From the NCBI RefSeq assembly GCF_004116335.1, contig NZ_PDKN01000001.1:434001-498000 (forward strand): a DNA stretch of 64,000 bases, in the 5' to 3' direction. The notes beneath the pieces are model-generated. The model was not told the origin of the DNA, did no database searches, and worked only from the letters and a program-made list of their open reading frames with translations. This document shows positions 38,725 through 48,472 of the stretch, piece after piece. The translations under genes and the position numbers were made by a program. Positions within the stretch are counted from its first letter, which is position 1. Each line of letters starts with the position of its first letter. Source of the DNA: Candidatus Marinarcus aquaticus. Lineage in GTDB: Bacteria > Campylobacterota > Campylobacteria > Campylobacterales > Arcobacteraceae.

Positions 38725-40089
38725 TTGATCACATTAAAAGAAGCACTTGCTCTAAGCAGCAGTGAAATTGAGAGTTTAAGAGACGAACTAAAAGAAAAAA
38801 TCAAAAACAATAAAGAGCTGGGTGCGTATATTGAGCAGTTAACGAACCAAGACTTAAATGAGTCAGGTAGCGGTATTCCTATTGCTATTAAAGATAATAT
38901 CAATGTAAAAAACTGGGAAATCACTTGCGCCAGTAATATTTTAAAAGGGTACATCTCTCCTTATAACGCAACGGTAATCAATAAACTACACGAAGCAGGG
39001 TTAGCACCATTAGGTAAAACCAACATGGACGAACTTGCAATGGGAAGTTCCACGGAGACTTCTTGTTATGGTAAGACGTTAAATCCAATCAACACTTTAA
39101 AAGTTCCAGGTGGAAGTTCTGGTGGAAGTGCCGCAGCTGTAGCAGCTGGACTTGCAGTGGCTGCACTGGGTACGGATACGGGTGGAAGTATTCGACAACC
39201 AGCAGCATACTGTGGTTGCGTGGGAATGAAACCAACCTATGGTCGAGTTTCTCGATACGGGATTGCCGCATACTCTTCGTCACTTGATCAAGTGGGACCT
39301 ATCACACAAAATGTAGAAGATGCCGCAATTTTATACGACATCATAGCAGGGCATGATCCAATGGACTCAACCTCTTCAAACCAAACATCACCGGCAGTTG
39401 CACCTAATTTAAACCCAAATAGAAAGTTGACCATTGCAGTGATTGATAACTTCATTGAACAAGCCAGTGATGATATCAAAGAGGGACACCAAAAAGCTGT
39501 TGAAGCGTTAGAAGCAGCTGGGCATACCATTATTCACAAAAACATGGTAGATACCTCTAAGATTTTATCTTCATACTATATCGTTGCAACGGCTGAAGCT
39601 TCAGCCAACTTCTCACGACTTGATGGTGTTCGATACGGAAACCGAAAAGGTGAGGGTGGTTTAAAAGAGATGTATGTTAAAACCAAATCAGAAGGATTTG
39701 GACAAGAGGTACAAAAAAGAATTATGTTGGGGTCATTTGTTCTTAGTTCAGGATACTATGACGCTTATTATATCAAAGCACAAAAAGTGCGACACTTAAT
39801 CAAAGATGAGTATGAAGCCATTTTTAAAGAAGCCGATTTAATCCTCTCTCCAGTAGCTCCTACAACTGCTCCTGAGTTTGGAAGCTTCAAAACCTCATTG
39901 GAGATGTACTTAAGTGATATTTATACCATTTCCGTGAACCTTGCTGGGTTGCCTGCATTGTCATTGCCAGTGGCAAAAAACAGTGAAGGAATGCCAGTAG
40001 GACTTCAATTAATAGGGCGTGCATTTGACGAACAAACCGTGTTTGATGGTGCATTAAGTTTAGAACAACAAGTCAATTATACAAAATAA
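38725..40089 (+). CDS. gatA: Aspartyl/glutamyl-tRNA amidotransferase subunit A
   Basis: Amidase subunit (454 aa) of GatCAB, which converts misacylated Glu-tRNA(Gln) and/or Asp-tRNA(Asn). The amidase signature has the catalytic Lys in PIAIKDNI, and GGSSGGSAAAVAAGL with GTDTGGSIRQPAAYCG supplies the serines. It starts at TTG 38725, with a TAGGAGC site 9 bases upstream. guaB follows 10 bases after the stop; gatB and gatC are elsewhere. Confidence 0.95.
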   Translation: MITLKEALALSSSEIESLRDELKEKIKNNKELGAYIEQLTNQDLNESGSGIPIAIKDNINVKNWEITCASNILKGYISPYNATVINKLHEAGLAPLGKTNMDELAMGSSTETSCYGKTLNPINTLKVPGGSSGGSAAAVAAGLAVAALGTDTGGSIRQPAAYCGCVGMKPTYGRVSRYGIAAYSSSLDQVGPITQNVEDAAILYDIIAGHDPMDSTSSNQTSPAVAPNLNPNRKLTIAVIDNFIEQASDDIKEGHQKAVEALEAAGHTIIHKNMVDTSKILSSYYIVATAEASANFSRLDGVRYGNRKGEGGLKEMYVKTKSEGFGQEVQKRIMLGSFVLSSGYYDAYYIKAQKVRHLIKDEYEAIFKEADLILSPVAPTTAPEFGSFKTSLEMYLSDIYTISVNLAGLPALSLPVAKNSEGMPVGLQLIGRAFDEQTVFDGALSLEQQVNYTK

Positions 40090-40096
40090 GGGATAG

Positions 40097-41543
<1,447 letters not shown>

Positions 41544-41545
<2 letters not shown>

Positions 41546-41666
41546 GAAGCTTTAGCTTTTTAAATATTCTACGTTCACCTTCCTTTTTAGAGACAGTCAC
41601 TTACTTCAGTAAGCTTCTGCCTCTAAAAACTTGTCTGCCTTGACTCTTTAAATTCTAAAGCTTCTT
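41544..41666. repeat. Structured inverted-repeat element after guaB
   Basis: Outer 12-bp arms AAGAAGCTTTAG (41544-41555) and CTAAAGCTTCTT (41655-41666) enclose a second nested palindrome: TTTTTAGAG / CTCTAAAAA around CAG / CTG around CTTACT-TC-AGTAAG. The right edge runs into GTGTTTTAATTTTTT, so it may be an elaborate guaB terminator. No flanking target duplication is seen. The rest of the gap to 41889 is AT-rich, with no gene. Confidence 0.5.
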
Positions 41667-41889
41667 GTGTTTTAATTTTTTGACTTACCTAAATTTAGAA
41701 TTTCAAACATCTCTTTTAAATACTATAGAGATATGAACTATACTCGAAAATTGAAATATTTATTTGTAATATTATTTATACTGACACCCTAATTATAGGC
41801 TTTATAGAAAATGTTATGTTATCGAGATATTTAAGTAATAAATATATATAATGTATGTTTAATAAATAGTTATATCAATAAGGGAAAAA

Positions 41890-43491
41890 ATGCTACCAAT
41901 TAAAAATCTAGATTTTGGTTTTTCAGATGCAGAAAACTATAAAAGACGGGAGAACAAGGAACGTTTCAACAAAATCTTTATAAAAAATGAATTTCTTGAA
42001 ACTTTAGTTTCTCCTTCAATATCTTTTTTGATTGGGGAAAAAGGTACTGGCAAAACCGCATATGCTGTTTACTTGTCTAATAACAATTACAAAAACTCAC
42101 TTGGATCTATCCGATATATTAGAGAAACAGAATACCAAAAATTTATTACATTAAAAAAAGAAAAAAAACTTGGACTTTCTGATTATGCTTCCATCTGGAA
42201 AGTGATTATCTATCTATTGATTTCAAATAGAATTTATGAGAAAGAAGGAACAGTAGAGTTTTTCAAACGCTTTGGAAAATTTAAAGCTTTAAAAGATGCT
42301 ATTGATGAGTATTATTATAAAGCTTTTTCACCTGAAATAATACAAGCTTTACAATTCGTGCAAGAGTCAAAAATTGCAGCTGAGTTATTAGCAAAATATG
42401 CAAAAGCTTCTGGTGAAGAAAAAGAAACATTTACTTTTTCGGAAAGCAGATTTCAGACGAATCTATTCTATATTCAAAAGAAGTTTGAATCTGCATTGTC
42501 TCAAATAAGACTTGAACACAATCACATCCTATTTATAGATGGCATCGATATCAGACCATCTTCCATCCCGTATGACGACTACTTAGAATGTATCAAAGGA
42601 CTTGCTAATGCAGTCTGGGAAATAAACAACGATTTTTTTCCTACAATTAAAGGAGGCAAAGGTAGATTAAGAACTGTTTTATTAATTAGACCAGATATTT
42701 TTATTTCACTTGGACTTCAAAATCAGAATACAAAAATCCGTGATAATTCTGTTTTTCTTGATTGGAGAACAAATTACCCAAATCATCGAAACTCAAAAAT
42801 TTTTGAAGTTTCTAACCATCTTCTAGCAGAACAAAGTAATCAAGAGCTAAAACCCGACAATGTTGATTTGTTATGGGATTATTACTTTAATTGGAATGCT
42901 CCGAATGTAAAGGATGAATATTCAATACCAACATCATTTATTGCCTTCCTAAGGTGGTCATATTATCGTCCAAGAGATATTGTCACTATGCTATCCATCA
43001 TGCAAGAAGTAGTTCTCGAAAAAAATGTATCAAAACAAGTTTTTGAATATAAAGACTTTGATAATGTAGAGTTCAAAAGACGATACTCAAGCTATTTATT
43101 AGGTGAGCTAAAAGATCATTTGACATTTTATTATTCCGAAGAAGATTATGAAATATTCTTGAAGTTTTTTGAATTTCTAGAAGGTAAAAATACATTTTCT
43201 TACGATGTTTATACAGATACTTTTAATAAATTTATGGAATATGGAAACTCGATTAGCATTGATATACCGAGATTTATGTTAACAGCAAATGATTTTTTAC
43301 AATTTCTCTATGATTTAAATATTATTTCCTATATTGAAACTCCTGAATTCGATATGCCTTATATCAGATGGTGTTTTAGAGAAAGAAGTTATTCGAACAT
43401 TATGCCTAAGGTCAAGGAGAATGTTGATTATCAAATTTTTTATGGTCTATATAAAGCCTTGAATGTTGGTCAAGAATTCACGAAGCTATAA
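41890..43491 (+). CDS. P-loop ATPase, Sll1717-like family
   Basis: A 533-aa soluble ATPase. Walker A GEKGTGKT is at residues 49-56 and Walker B HILFIDGID at 212-220. A long helical C-terminal half lacks recognisable DNA-binding or nuclease motifs. The pattern fits the stand-alone P-loop ATPases related to Sll1717, some of which occur in defence or mobile regions; the exact role is unknown. SD AAGGG precedes ATG 41890. It stands alone, with an inverted-repeat element before it and its own strong terminator after it, consistent with a horizontally gained single-gene cargo. Confidence 0.7.
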   Translation: MLPIKNLDFGFSDAENYKRRENKERFNKIFIKNEFLETLVSPSISFLIGEKGTGKTAYAVYLSNNNYKNSLGSIRYIRETEYQKFITLKKEKKLGLSDYASIWKVIIYLLISNRIYEKEGTVEFFKRFGKFKALKDAIDEYYYKAFSPEIIQALQFVQESKIAAELLAKYAKASGEEKETFTFSESRFQTNLFYIQKKFESALSQIRLEHNHILFIDGIDIRPSSIPYDDYLECIKGLANAVWEINNDFFPTIKGGKGRLRTVLLIRPDIFISLGLQNQNTKIRDNSVFLDWRTNYPNHRNSKIFEVSNHLLAEQSNQELKPDNVDLLWDYYFNWNAPNVKDEYSIPTSFIAFLRWSYYRPRDIVTMLSIMQEVVLEKNVSKQVFEYKDFDNVEFKRRYSSYLLGELKDHLTFYYSEEDYEIFLKFFEFLEGKNTFSYDVYTDTFNKFMEYGNSISIDIPRFMLTANDFLQFLYDLNIISYIETPEFDMPYIRWCFRERSYSNIMPKVKENVDYQIFYGLYKALNVGQEFTKL

Positions 43492-43501
43492 CAAATCAGA
43501 G

Positions 43502-43538
43502 GAGCCAATAAATTACCCTGTGGGCAATTTATTGGCTC
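43502..43538 (+). terminator. Strong terminator-like hairpin after the P-loop ATPase gene
   Basis: Perfect 13-bp arms GAGCCAATAAATT / AATTTATTGGCTC, with an inner CCC-TGT-GGG extension, lie 10 bases after the stop and are followed by ATTTTAAA. The symmetry means it could act on both strands. Confidence 0.8.
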
Positions 43539-43636
43539 ATTTTAAACCTTATTTTATGGATATAAAAATTATGGCAAACTTTTAGATTACTCAAATCATG
43601 AAATAAAAAAACTTATCAATTGATATTAAAATAGCA

Positions 43637-43665
43637 TTGACATTTTCATATTTTTGTTATAAAAT
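43637..43665 (+). promoter_or_regulatory. Sigma-70 promoter of the Thr leader/ThrRS unit
   Basis: Consensus -35 TTGACA (43637-43642), 17-base spacer, then TAAAAT (43660-43665), or TATAAA two bases earlier. It predicts a start near 43672 and a 5' leader of about 23 bases before the small Thr-rich reading frame. Confidence 0.7.
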
Positions 43666-43694
43666 TTCGTCATCTTAATACAAAAGGAATAATT

Positions 43695-43760
43695 ATGAAA
43701 ATCGTAATTTCAAAAAACTTTAACGCGACCATTATTCCTACGACCACCCTTACATTTTAA
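43695..43760 (+). CDS. Threonine-rich leader peptide (candidate attenuator)
   Basis: A 21-codon frame with a good ribosome site (AAAGGAAT, 43683-43690). The peptide's second half reads NATIIPTTTLTF: 5 Thr and 2 of its Ile clustered within the last ten residues, encoded by ACC, ACG, ACC, ACC and ACA. It precedes a threonyl-tRNA synthetase gene, as expected for ribosome-stalling control by charged tRNA-Thr (compare the E. coli thr operon leader). An all-AT hairpin (arms 43759-43768 and 43775-43784) begins at the stop codon and would be blocked by a stalled ribosome. I see no classical terminator with a T run. Confidence 0.7.
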   Translation: MKIVISKNFNATIIPTTTLTF

Positions 43761-43784
43761 TAATTAAATAAATTTTTAATTATT
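43759..43784 (+). promoter_or_regulatory. Hairpin abutting the Thr leader stop codon
   Basis: Perfect 10-bp AT-only stem (AATAATTAAA / TTTAATTATT) with a 6-base loop, starting within the leader stop codon. Further downstream, a 6-bp stem AAAGAG-AAT-CTCTTT and a 5-bp stem CACTC-TATAT-GAGTG lie before the ThrRS gene. These are possible alternative folds; the mechanism is unresolved. Confidence 0.4.
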
Positions 43785-43987
43785 CTCGTAAAAAATCAAA
43801 CTGTTTAAAATATTTATTATTGTTATTATTTCTTTAAAGAGAATCTCTTTATAAATTCTGGCACTCTATATGAGTGACAAGTATGTATATATGAGTATTC
43901 TTTAATTACTTACACTAAATTTGTGAAATATAACAACATATAAAGTATTTAAAATCAATATTAATTGCAAATTTAAAAGGTATTATT

Positions 43988-45199
43988 ATGCAAAAAATGA
44001 ATGATATGGATCATAGGATATTAGGAAAAAAGTTAGAGTTGTTTATGTTTAGTGAGTTAAGTCCAGGAATGGCTTTTTGGTTACCGCAAGGGTCAAAATT
44101 GAAAAATAATCTAAAAAATATAATTTATAAATCTCATATACTAAGAGATTATGAATATGTAGAATCACCTGCAATGATGGAAGATAAGATGTGGAAAATA
44201 TCTGGACACTATGAAAACTACAAAGAAAACATGTTCCCTTCCATTGTTGAAAAAAAAGATTATTTGTTAAAACCAATGAATTGTCCAATGCATATTTTAA
44301 TGTATCAAAATAGTAAAAAATCTTATAAGGAATTACCTATAAGATATTTTGAGTTTGGGCAAGTTCATAGAAATGAATTAAGTGGAGTTTTGCACGGTTT
44401 ATTTAGAGTTAGGGAGTTTGTTCAAGATGATTCACATATTATATGTATGCCAGAACAATTGGAAAATGAGATTTTATCAATACTTGATTTTATAAAATCT
44501 TTATTGAGTTTCTTTGATTTTGAATATAGAATAGATTTTTCTTCAAGACCTGATAAGTCAATAGGAAGTGATGAAAACTGGGAAAAGGCTGAGAACTCAA
44601 TAAAAAATGCTTTGTCAAAATTTGGACAAGAATACCAACTAAATGAAGGTGATGGGGCCTTTTATGGACCAAAAATCGATATTAAAATCAAAGATATACA
44701 TAAAAGAGAGTGGCAACTTGGTAGTATTCAAGTAGATTATAACTTACCCCAAAGATTCAATATGAAATATATTGATAATGAAGGTAAAGAGAAACAACCT
44801 ATAATTATTCATAGAGCTATATTAGGGAGTATAGAAAGATTTATAGGTATTTTACTGGAACATTATAAAGGTGTTTTACCTGTTTGTATCTCACCAAATC
44901 AATTAGCCATTGTGCCTATAGCTTCTAATAGTCAATCCCAAATGCAATATATTGAAAAATTTAAAAAAGAGTTATTATTACATAATATAAATGTAAAAAT
45001 ATACAACTCTGATGATTCTTTAAATAGAAGAATTAAAAACTCTGAAAATGACAAGAACCCTTTAATATGTGTAGTTGGTGATAATGAAGTCAGAGAAAAT
45101 AGTTTAAATATCAGAGATAAATTAAAAAAAGAGAATTATCAAGTTTCTTTAAATAGTTTTATAGAATATTTAAAAAATGAGATGGATGTGGTAGTATAA
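43988..45199 (+). CDS. Threonyl-tRNA synthetase lacking TGS and editing domains
   Basis: A 403-aa class II synthetase that begins where the catalytic core of full ThrRS begins (DHRILGKKLELF, near E. coli residue 243 of 642). Motif 2 (FEFGQVHRNE...FRVREFVQDDSH) and motif 3 (HRAILGSIERFIGIL) are intact, as are the three zinc ligands C99, H150 and H275. An anticodon-binding domain fills about 300-403. The N-terminal TGS and editing domains are absent, so Ser-tRNA(Thr) could not be proofread by this protein. All 16 Arg codons are AGA/AGG. It is preceded by a Thr-rich leader and is probably acquired and additional to a full-length thrS outside the window. Confidence 0.88.
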   Translation: MQKMNDMDHRILGKKLELFMFSELSPGMAFWLPQGSKLKNNLKNIIYKSHILRDYEYVESPAMMEDKMWKISGHYENYKENMFPSIVEKKDYLLKPMNCPMHILMYQNSKKSYKELPIRYFEFGQVHRNELSGVLHGLFRVREFVQDDSHIICMPEQLENEILSILDFIKSLLSFFDFEYRIDFSSRPDKSIGSDENWEKAENSIKNALSKFGQEYQLNEGDGAFYGPKIDIKIKDIHKREWQLGSIQVDYNLPQRFNMKYIDNEGKEKQPIIIHRAILGSIERFIGILLEHYKGVLPVCISPNQLAIVPIASNSQSQMQYIEKFKKELLLHNINVKIYNSDDSLNRRIKNSENDKNPLICVVGDNEVRENSLNIRDKLKKENYQVSLNSFIEYLKNEMDVVV

Positions 45200-45263
45200 A
45201 AAGATAACAAGTGACCAACGGATTTGTATATCATTCAGTGTTATAAAAAGAGATCGATTGAAG

Positions 45264-46343
45264 TCACTTGTTCCTTGCTTCACTCTTTATTAAGATTTTT
45301 ACAACCACCGTTGTTCCAATGTTTTCTTGGCTTTCATAGTGAATGGTTGCGCCCAAAAGTTCTAAAATTCTTTTTACGATGGAGAGTCCAAGACCACTTC
45401 CTTGTTTTTTATGGGATTCATCACCTTGGTAAAACTTATCAAAAATCTTTGCAATTTTTCCACTCTTAATCCCAATACCTTCATCTTTGATTCTAACAAT
45501 AAGTTCATCTTCTTTTACGTATTCATCGATGTAAATTGTACTATTGACAGAAGAGTATTTCATGGCATTGTCAATGAGATTCATCCAAACATGCATCAAA
45601 AGTGATTTATCCGATTCTACAACTACATTACAAAGGTTTAAATCAAATTTTTGATTACGGTCACTCCACTTTTGTGATAGTACAATCACTGCACGTCGTA
45701 TTTGTTCATCTACTCTAATCATGTCTTTTTTTGAGATAATTTGTTGATTATCTAAGCGCGACATTTGGAGCATATCTTCACAAAGTAATGACAAGCGTCT
45801 GGATTCTTGATGTATGAGTTCCAAATACTCTTTTTGCTTTTGTATTTCAAGTGGCGCATCTAATAACAATTCAGCAAAACCTGTGATTGCCGTAACAGGT
45901 GTTTTTATTTCATGGGATACATTACTCATAAAGTCTTTACGCATGTAATCCATACCAGAGAGTTCTTCTACCATTTTATTTACATTTGAAGAGAGTTCAT
46001 CAAGTTCATGGGCATAAAGATGATTTTTCATCTCTCTTTTTTTACGGTAAACTCTTGCAGTAAAATCCCCTTGGGCAATTTTATTCACAGTTAAATTTAA
46101 TGCTTCAACAGGTTTCAATAAATGTCCTGAACCGATGTATAAGGCAATAGCACCAATAATCATCGTCAAAGCACAAACCAGTAGACTCATAATAATCCCT
46201 GAGAAAAAGGTAATTGGTCCGTGATAAAACAACCAAGTACCAGTAATAACTATACCACATGCAATAAGACAAGAAACGAATAAAGTGGCAATAGAAATAA
46301 AAGAGATAAAAGAGCGAAGGTGCATTATATATTTCTTTTTCAT
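45264..46343 (-). CDS. Sensor histidine kinase
   Basis: A 359-aa membrane kinase with two adjacent N-terminal helices and almost no periplasmic loop, a HAMP domain (LLKPVEALNLTVNKIAQGDF), H-box SNVSHEIKTPVTA, N-box NLIDNAMKYS, G1 DEGIGI and G2 GSGLGLSIV. The small loop suggests sensing within the membrane or cytoplasm. I prefer ATG 46343, which has AAAGGAAACC upstream; an ATG at 46379 overlapping the regulator stop (ATGA) has no ribosome site. The partner regulator gene lies directly upstream. Confidence 0.9.
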   Translation of the reverse strand: MKKKYIMHLRSFISFISIATLFVSCLIACGIVITGTWLFYHGPITFFSGIIMSLLVCALTMIIGAIALYIGSGHLLKPVEALNLTVNKIAQGDFTARVYRKKREMKNHLYAHELDELSSNVNKMVEELSGMDYMRKDFMSNVSHEIKTPVTAITGFAELLLDAPLEIQKQKEYLELIHQESRRLSLLCEDMLQMSRLDNQQIISKKDMIRVDEQIRRAVIVLSQKWSDRNQKFDLNLCNVVVESDKSLLMHVWMNLIDNAMKYSSVNSTIYIDEYVKEDELIVRIKDEGIGIKSGKIAKIFDKFYQGDESHKKQGSGLGLSIVKRILELLGATIHYESQENIGTTVVVKILIKSEARNK

Positions 46344-46375
46344 GGTTTCCTTTTTAAATTTTATTTCATCATTTT

Positions 46376-47068
46376 TCATTTGTTATTATCTGTGAAATGG
46401 TATTTTGCCTTGTACCCAAGCCCTCTTATAGTTACAATCTCAAAATCCTGACATGATTCAAATTTGCGACGAAGTTTTTTGATATGAGAATCAACAGTTC
46501 GTTCATCTGCTTCTGATTCTACACCCCAAATTTCATTCATAATTTCATATCGAGTAAAAATTTTATCGGGATAGCTGAGTAAAAGAAAGAGTAGATAAAA
46601 CTCTTTAGGGGGAAGGTCGTATTCTTTAGAGTCAATATTTATTTTTAATGCCTTGTAATCTAGAAAACTCTTTCCTATAATTAATTTATTTTCATTCGCT
46701 ATCTTTGCTCTTCGCAGAAGTGCGTTTACTCTAAGAACCATCTCTTTTAGTTGAATAGGTTTAATCATATAATCGTCTGTTCCAAGTCTAAATCCCTTTT
46801 CAATATCTTCCATTTGATTTTTTGCCGTAATCATCAGAATAGGGAAGGAAGGTGCTGTCTTTCTAATCTCTTGTATAAGTTCATAACCATTTATTTTTGG
46901 CATCATAATATCTGAGATGACTAAGTCAACATATGTCGTATCCAAAATTTCTAAGGCCTCTTCACCATCAAATGCCGAAATAGTCTTGAAGTTTTCTTGT
47001 TTTAATTTCGTACATATCATCTTATTTAATGTCTCATCATCTTCAGCAACCAATATAGAAAACATCAT
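46376..47068 (-). CDS. OmpR-family response regulator
   Basis: A 230-aa DNA-binding regulator. The receiver domain has acidic pocket EDD, phospho-acceptor Asp in VISDIMMP, and conserved Thr/Lys (MITAKN, DDYMIKPI). A winged-helix output domain follows (PPKEFYLLFLLLSYPDKIFTRYEIMNEIWG...RTVDSHIKKLRRKF...TIRGLGYK). It is co-transcribed with the histidine kinase gene. Targets are unknown; the adjacent small sensor and membrane genes upstream are candidates. Confidence 0.93.
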   Translation of the reverse strand: MMFSILVAEDDETLNKMICTKLKQENFKTISAFDGEEALEILDTTYVDLVISDIMMPKINGYELIQEIRKTAPSFPILMITAKNQMEDIEKGFRLGTDDYMIKPIQLKEMVLRVNALLRRAKIANENKLIIGKSFLDYKALKINIDSKEYDLPPKEFYLLFLLLSYPDKIFTRYEIMNEIWGVESEADERTVDSHIKKLRRKFESCQDFEIVTIRGLGYKAKYHFTDNNK

Positions 47069-47185
47069 TTTACCTTATATCTAAGATATTCCTTTTGGAA
47101 AATTATATCACACTTCCTTCTCTTAATACAAACCATATCTTTGAAGGTTTTATGTAGTATAACTCTCCAAGAAAAAGGAATTTAT

Positions 47186-47557
47186 TTACAATGCAACTTT
47201 GTGCATGGAACCTTTGTCTGGCATAGTATTATAATTTATAGTTGCACCCACTCCAAAATGAATAAAGAGTTCAGGATAACCATCAACGGGGAGCCAATAA
47301 GAGATAATCTCTTTTTCTGCATATTTTGCTTTTTTGAATGTCGCTTCTTGTGAACGTAATGCTTTATTGGCTAAACAACCTTTGTGTGCTTCAGGTGCAC
47401 CATGAGTAACACAATTCATTCCTTTTTCTAATCCAACTACTTTACACGCTGTATTTGTAGCAATGACTTCTTTGCTTTTATGAACAAGTGTTGCAGGCTC
47501 AGGAAAATTTCCCCACATCAGATCAAAAGCCTCAATTATTTTTGAATCAACCATCAT
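47186..47557 (-). CDS. Small PAS-like protein with conserved cysteines
   Basis: A 123-aa soluble protein. The segment PEPATLVHKSKEVIATNTACKVVGLEKGMNC resembles the start of a PAS domain, and three cysteines (TACKVV, MNCVTHG, KGCLANKA) give it a possible metal, haem or redox site. No output domain. It lies 13 bases downstream of the 58-aa membrane protein gene and upstream of the two-component genes on the same strand. A sensory role is inference. Confidence 0.6.
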   Translation of the reverse strand: MMVDSKIIEAFDLMWGNFPEPATLVHKSKEVIATNTACKVVGLEKGMNCVTHGAPEAHKGCLANKALRSQEATFKKAKYAEKEIISYWLPVDGYPELFIHFGVGATINYNTMPDKGSMHKVAL

Positions 47558-47570
47558 TATCTATCCTTTC

Positions 47571-47747
47571 TTAAGTGTATTGCACAATAAATGTTGCGAC
47601 ACACAAAATAACTGCACTTGCACCCATAATCAAATGGCATTTTCGAAGCCACGGTGCTTTTGAACCAAAAAACATGAAAGCTCCTGTAATTCCTGCTATT
47701 GCTATTGCCAAACGAAACAATACATCCAGTATCAAATCCAGTGTCAT
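47571..47747 (-). CDS. Small membrane protein
   Basis: A 58-aa protein with two transmembrane helices (LDVLFRLAIAIAGITGAFMFF and IMGASAVILCVATFIVQ) joined by a short basic loop (GSKAPWLRKCHL). ATG 47747 is chosen for its AAGGAG site; the open frame extends further upstream without one. No recognised family. Same strand as the PAS-like and two-component genes that follow. Confidence 0.6.
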   Translation of the reverse strand: MTLDLILDVLFRLAIAIAGITGAFMFFGSKAPWLRKCHLIMGASAVILCVATFIVQYT

Positions 47748-47949
47748 TTCTTCTCCTTGTATATAATATTTTGCCAATCGAATAATGACAACCTTCATGT
47801 AGATATCTATTTGAACGTTCATTCTCTTTTGACAATACGAAGTATACATTTTGAATATGGTCTGAATGTGTCCAACAATAAATAAATGGTTTTTCTCTTG
47901 TAATATATATTTTTTATTTCTATTTCAGCTTTAGTGTATTAAACTTCTG

Positions 47950-47975
47950 TAATATTACTTGACTAAACAGTCAAG
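47950..47975 (+). promoter_or_regulatory. Promoter with palindromic operator before the cupin gene
   Basis: TAATAT (47950-47955) is a plausible -10. The perfect inverted repeat CTTGACT-AAAC-AGTCAAG (47958-47975) covers the expected transcription start and ends 15 bases before ATG 47991. Such a 7-4-7 palindrome is typical of a TetR/MarR-type repressor site; the regulator is not identified. Confidence 0.5.
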
Positions 47976-47990
47976 AGAAGGAGTTTTAAA

Positions 47991-48443
47991 ATGAAAACAA
48001 TAACAAAAATAAAAGAAGACAAAAACTACACTGCTGTAGATTTAGGTAAACTTGAAGATTTGATGGAATACTCTTTAATTCATAAAGTCAATAAACAAAA
48101 AATAGAAGGTAAGGTGTTTTTAAAAGAGGCAATACACTCAACGGGTACTGAGATATCGTTTAATTCACTGGCTCCTAAAACAGAACAACCATATTTTCAC
48201 ATTCATTATAAAAATGAGGAGACGTATATCATCTTAAAAGGGTATGGTTTCTTTCAAGTCGATGGTGAGTGTTTTGAAATACAAGAAGGCTCCGTAATAC
48301 GCGTAGCACCTCAAGGTGTAAGAGGTATAAGAAATAATTCGGATGAAACCATGATTTATATGGTTGTGCAATCAAAAGAAAATTCATTGGAGGAGTATAC
48401 AACTGATGATGGTGAGAGAGTCAAGTTTGATCCTAAATGGTAA
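47991..48443 (+). CDS. Cupin-domain protein
   Basis: A 150-aa soluble protein with a single cupin barrel: motif 1 FHIHYKNEETYIILKGYGFF supplies HxH and Glu metal ligands, and motif 2 is GSVIRVAPQGVRGIRN, with Gln/Gly replacing the usual Pro-x-x-x-His. The substrate is unknown. SD AGAAGGAG precedes ATG 47991, and a strong palindrome overlaps the promoter, so it is likely a regulated single gene. Confidence 0.8.
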   Translation: MKTITKIKEDKNYTAVDLGKLEDLMEYSLIHKVNKQKIEGKVFLKEAIHSTGTEISFNSLAPKTEQPYFHIHYKNEETYIILKGYGFFQVDGECFEIQEGSVIRVAPQGVRGIRNNSDETMIYMVVQSKENSLEEYTTDDGERVKFDPKW

Positions 48444-48472
48444 AAAAATGTATGTTTCATACGTTAACACAT

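Noticed and set aside
43860-43880. TGGCAC resembling a sigma-54 -24 element before the ThrRS gene
   Set aside because: No TTGC-type -12 element follows at the proper spacing, and a good sigma-70 promoter already lies upstream of the leader frame.
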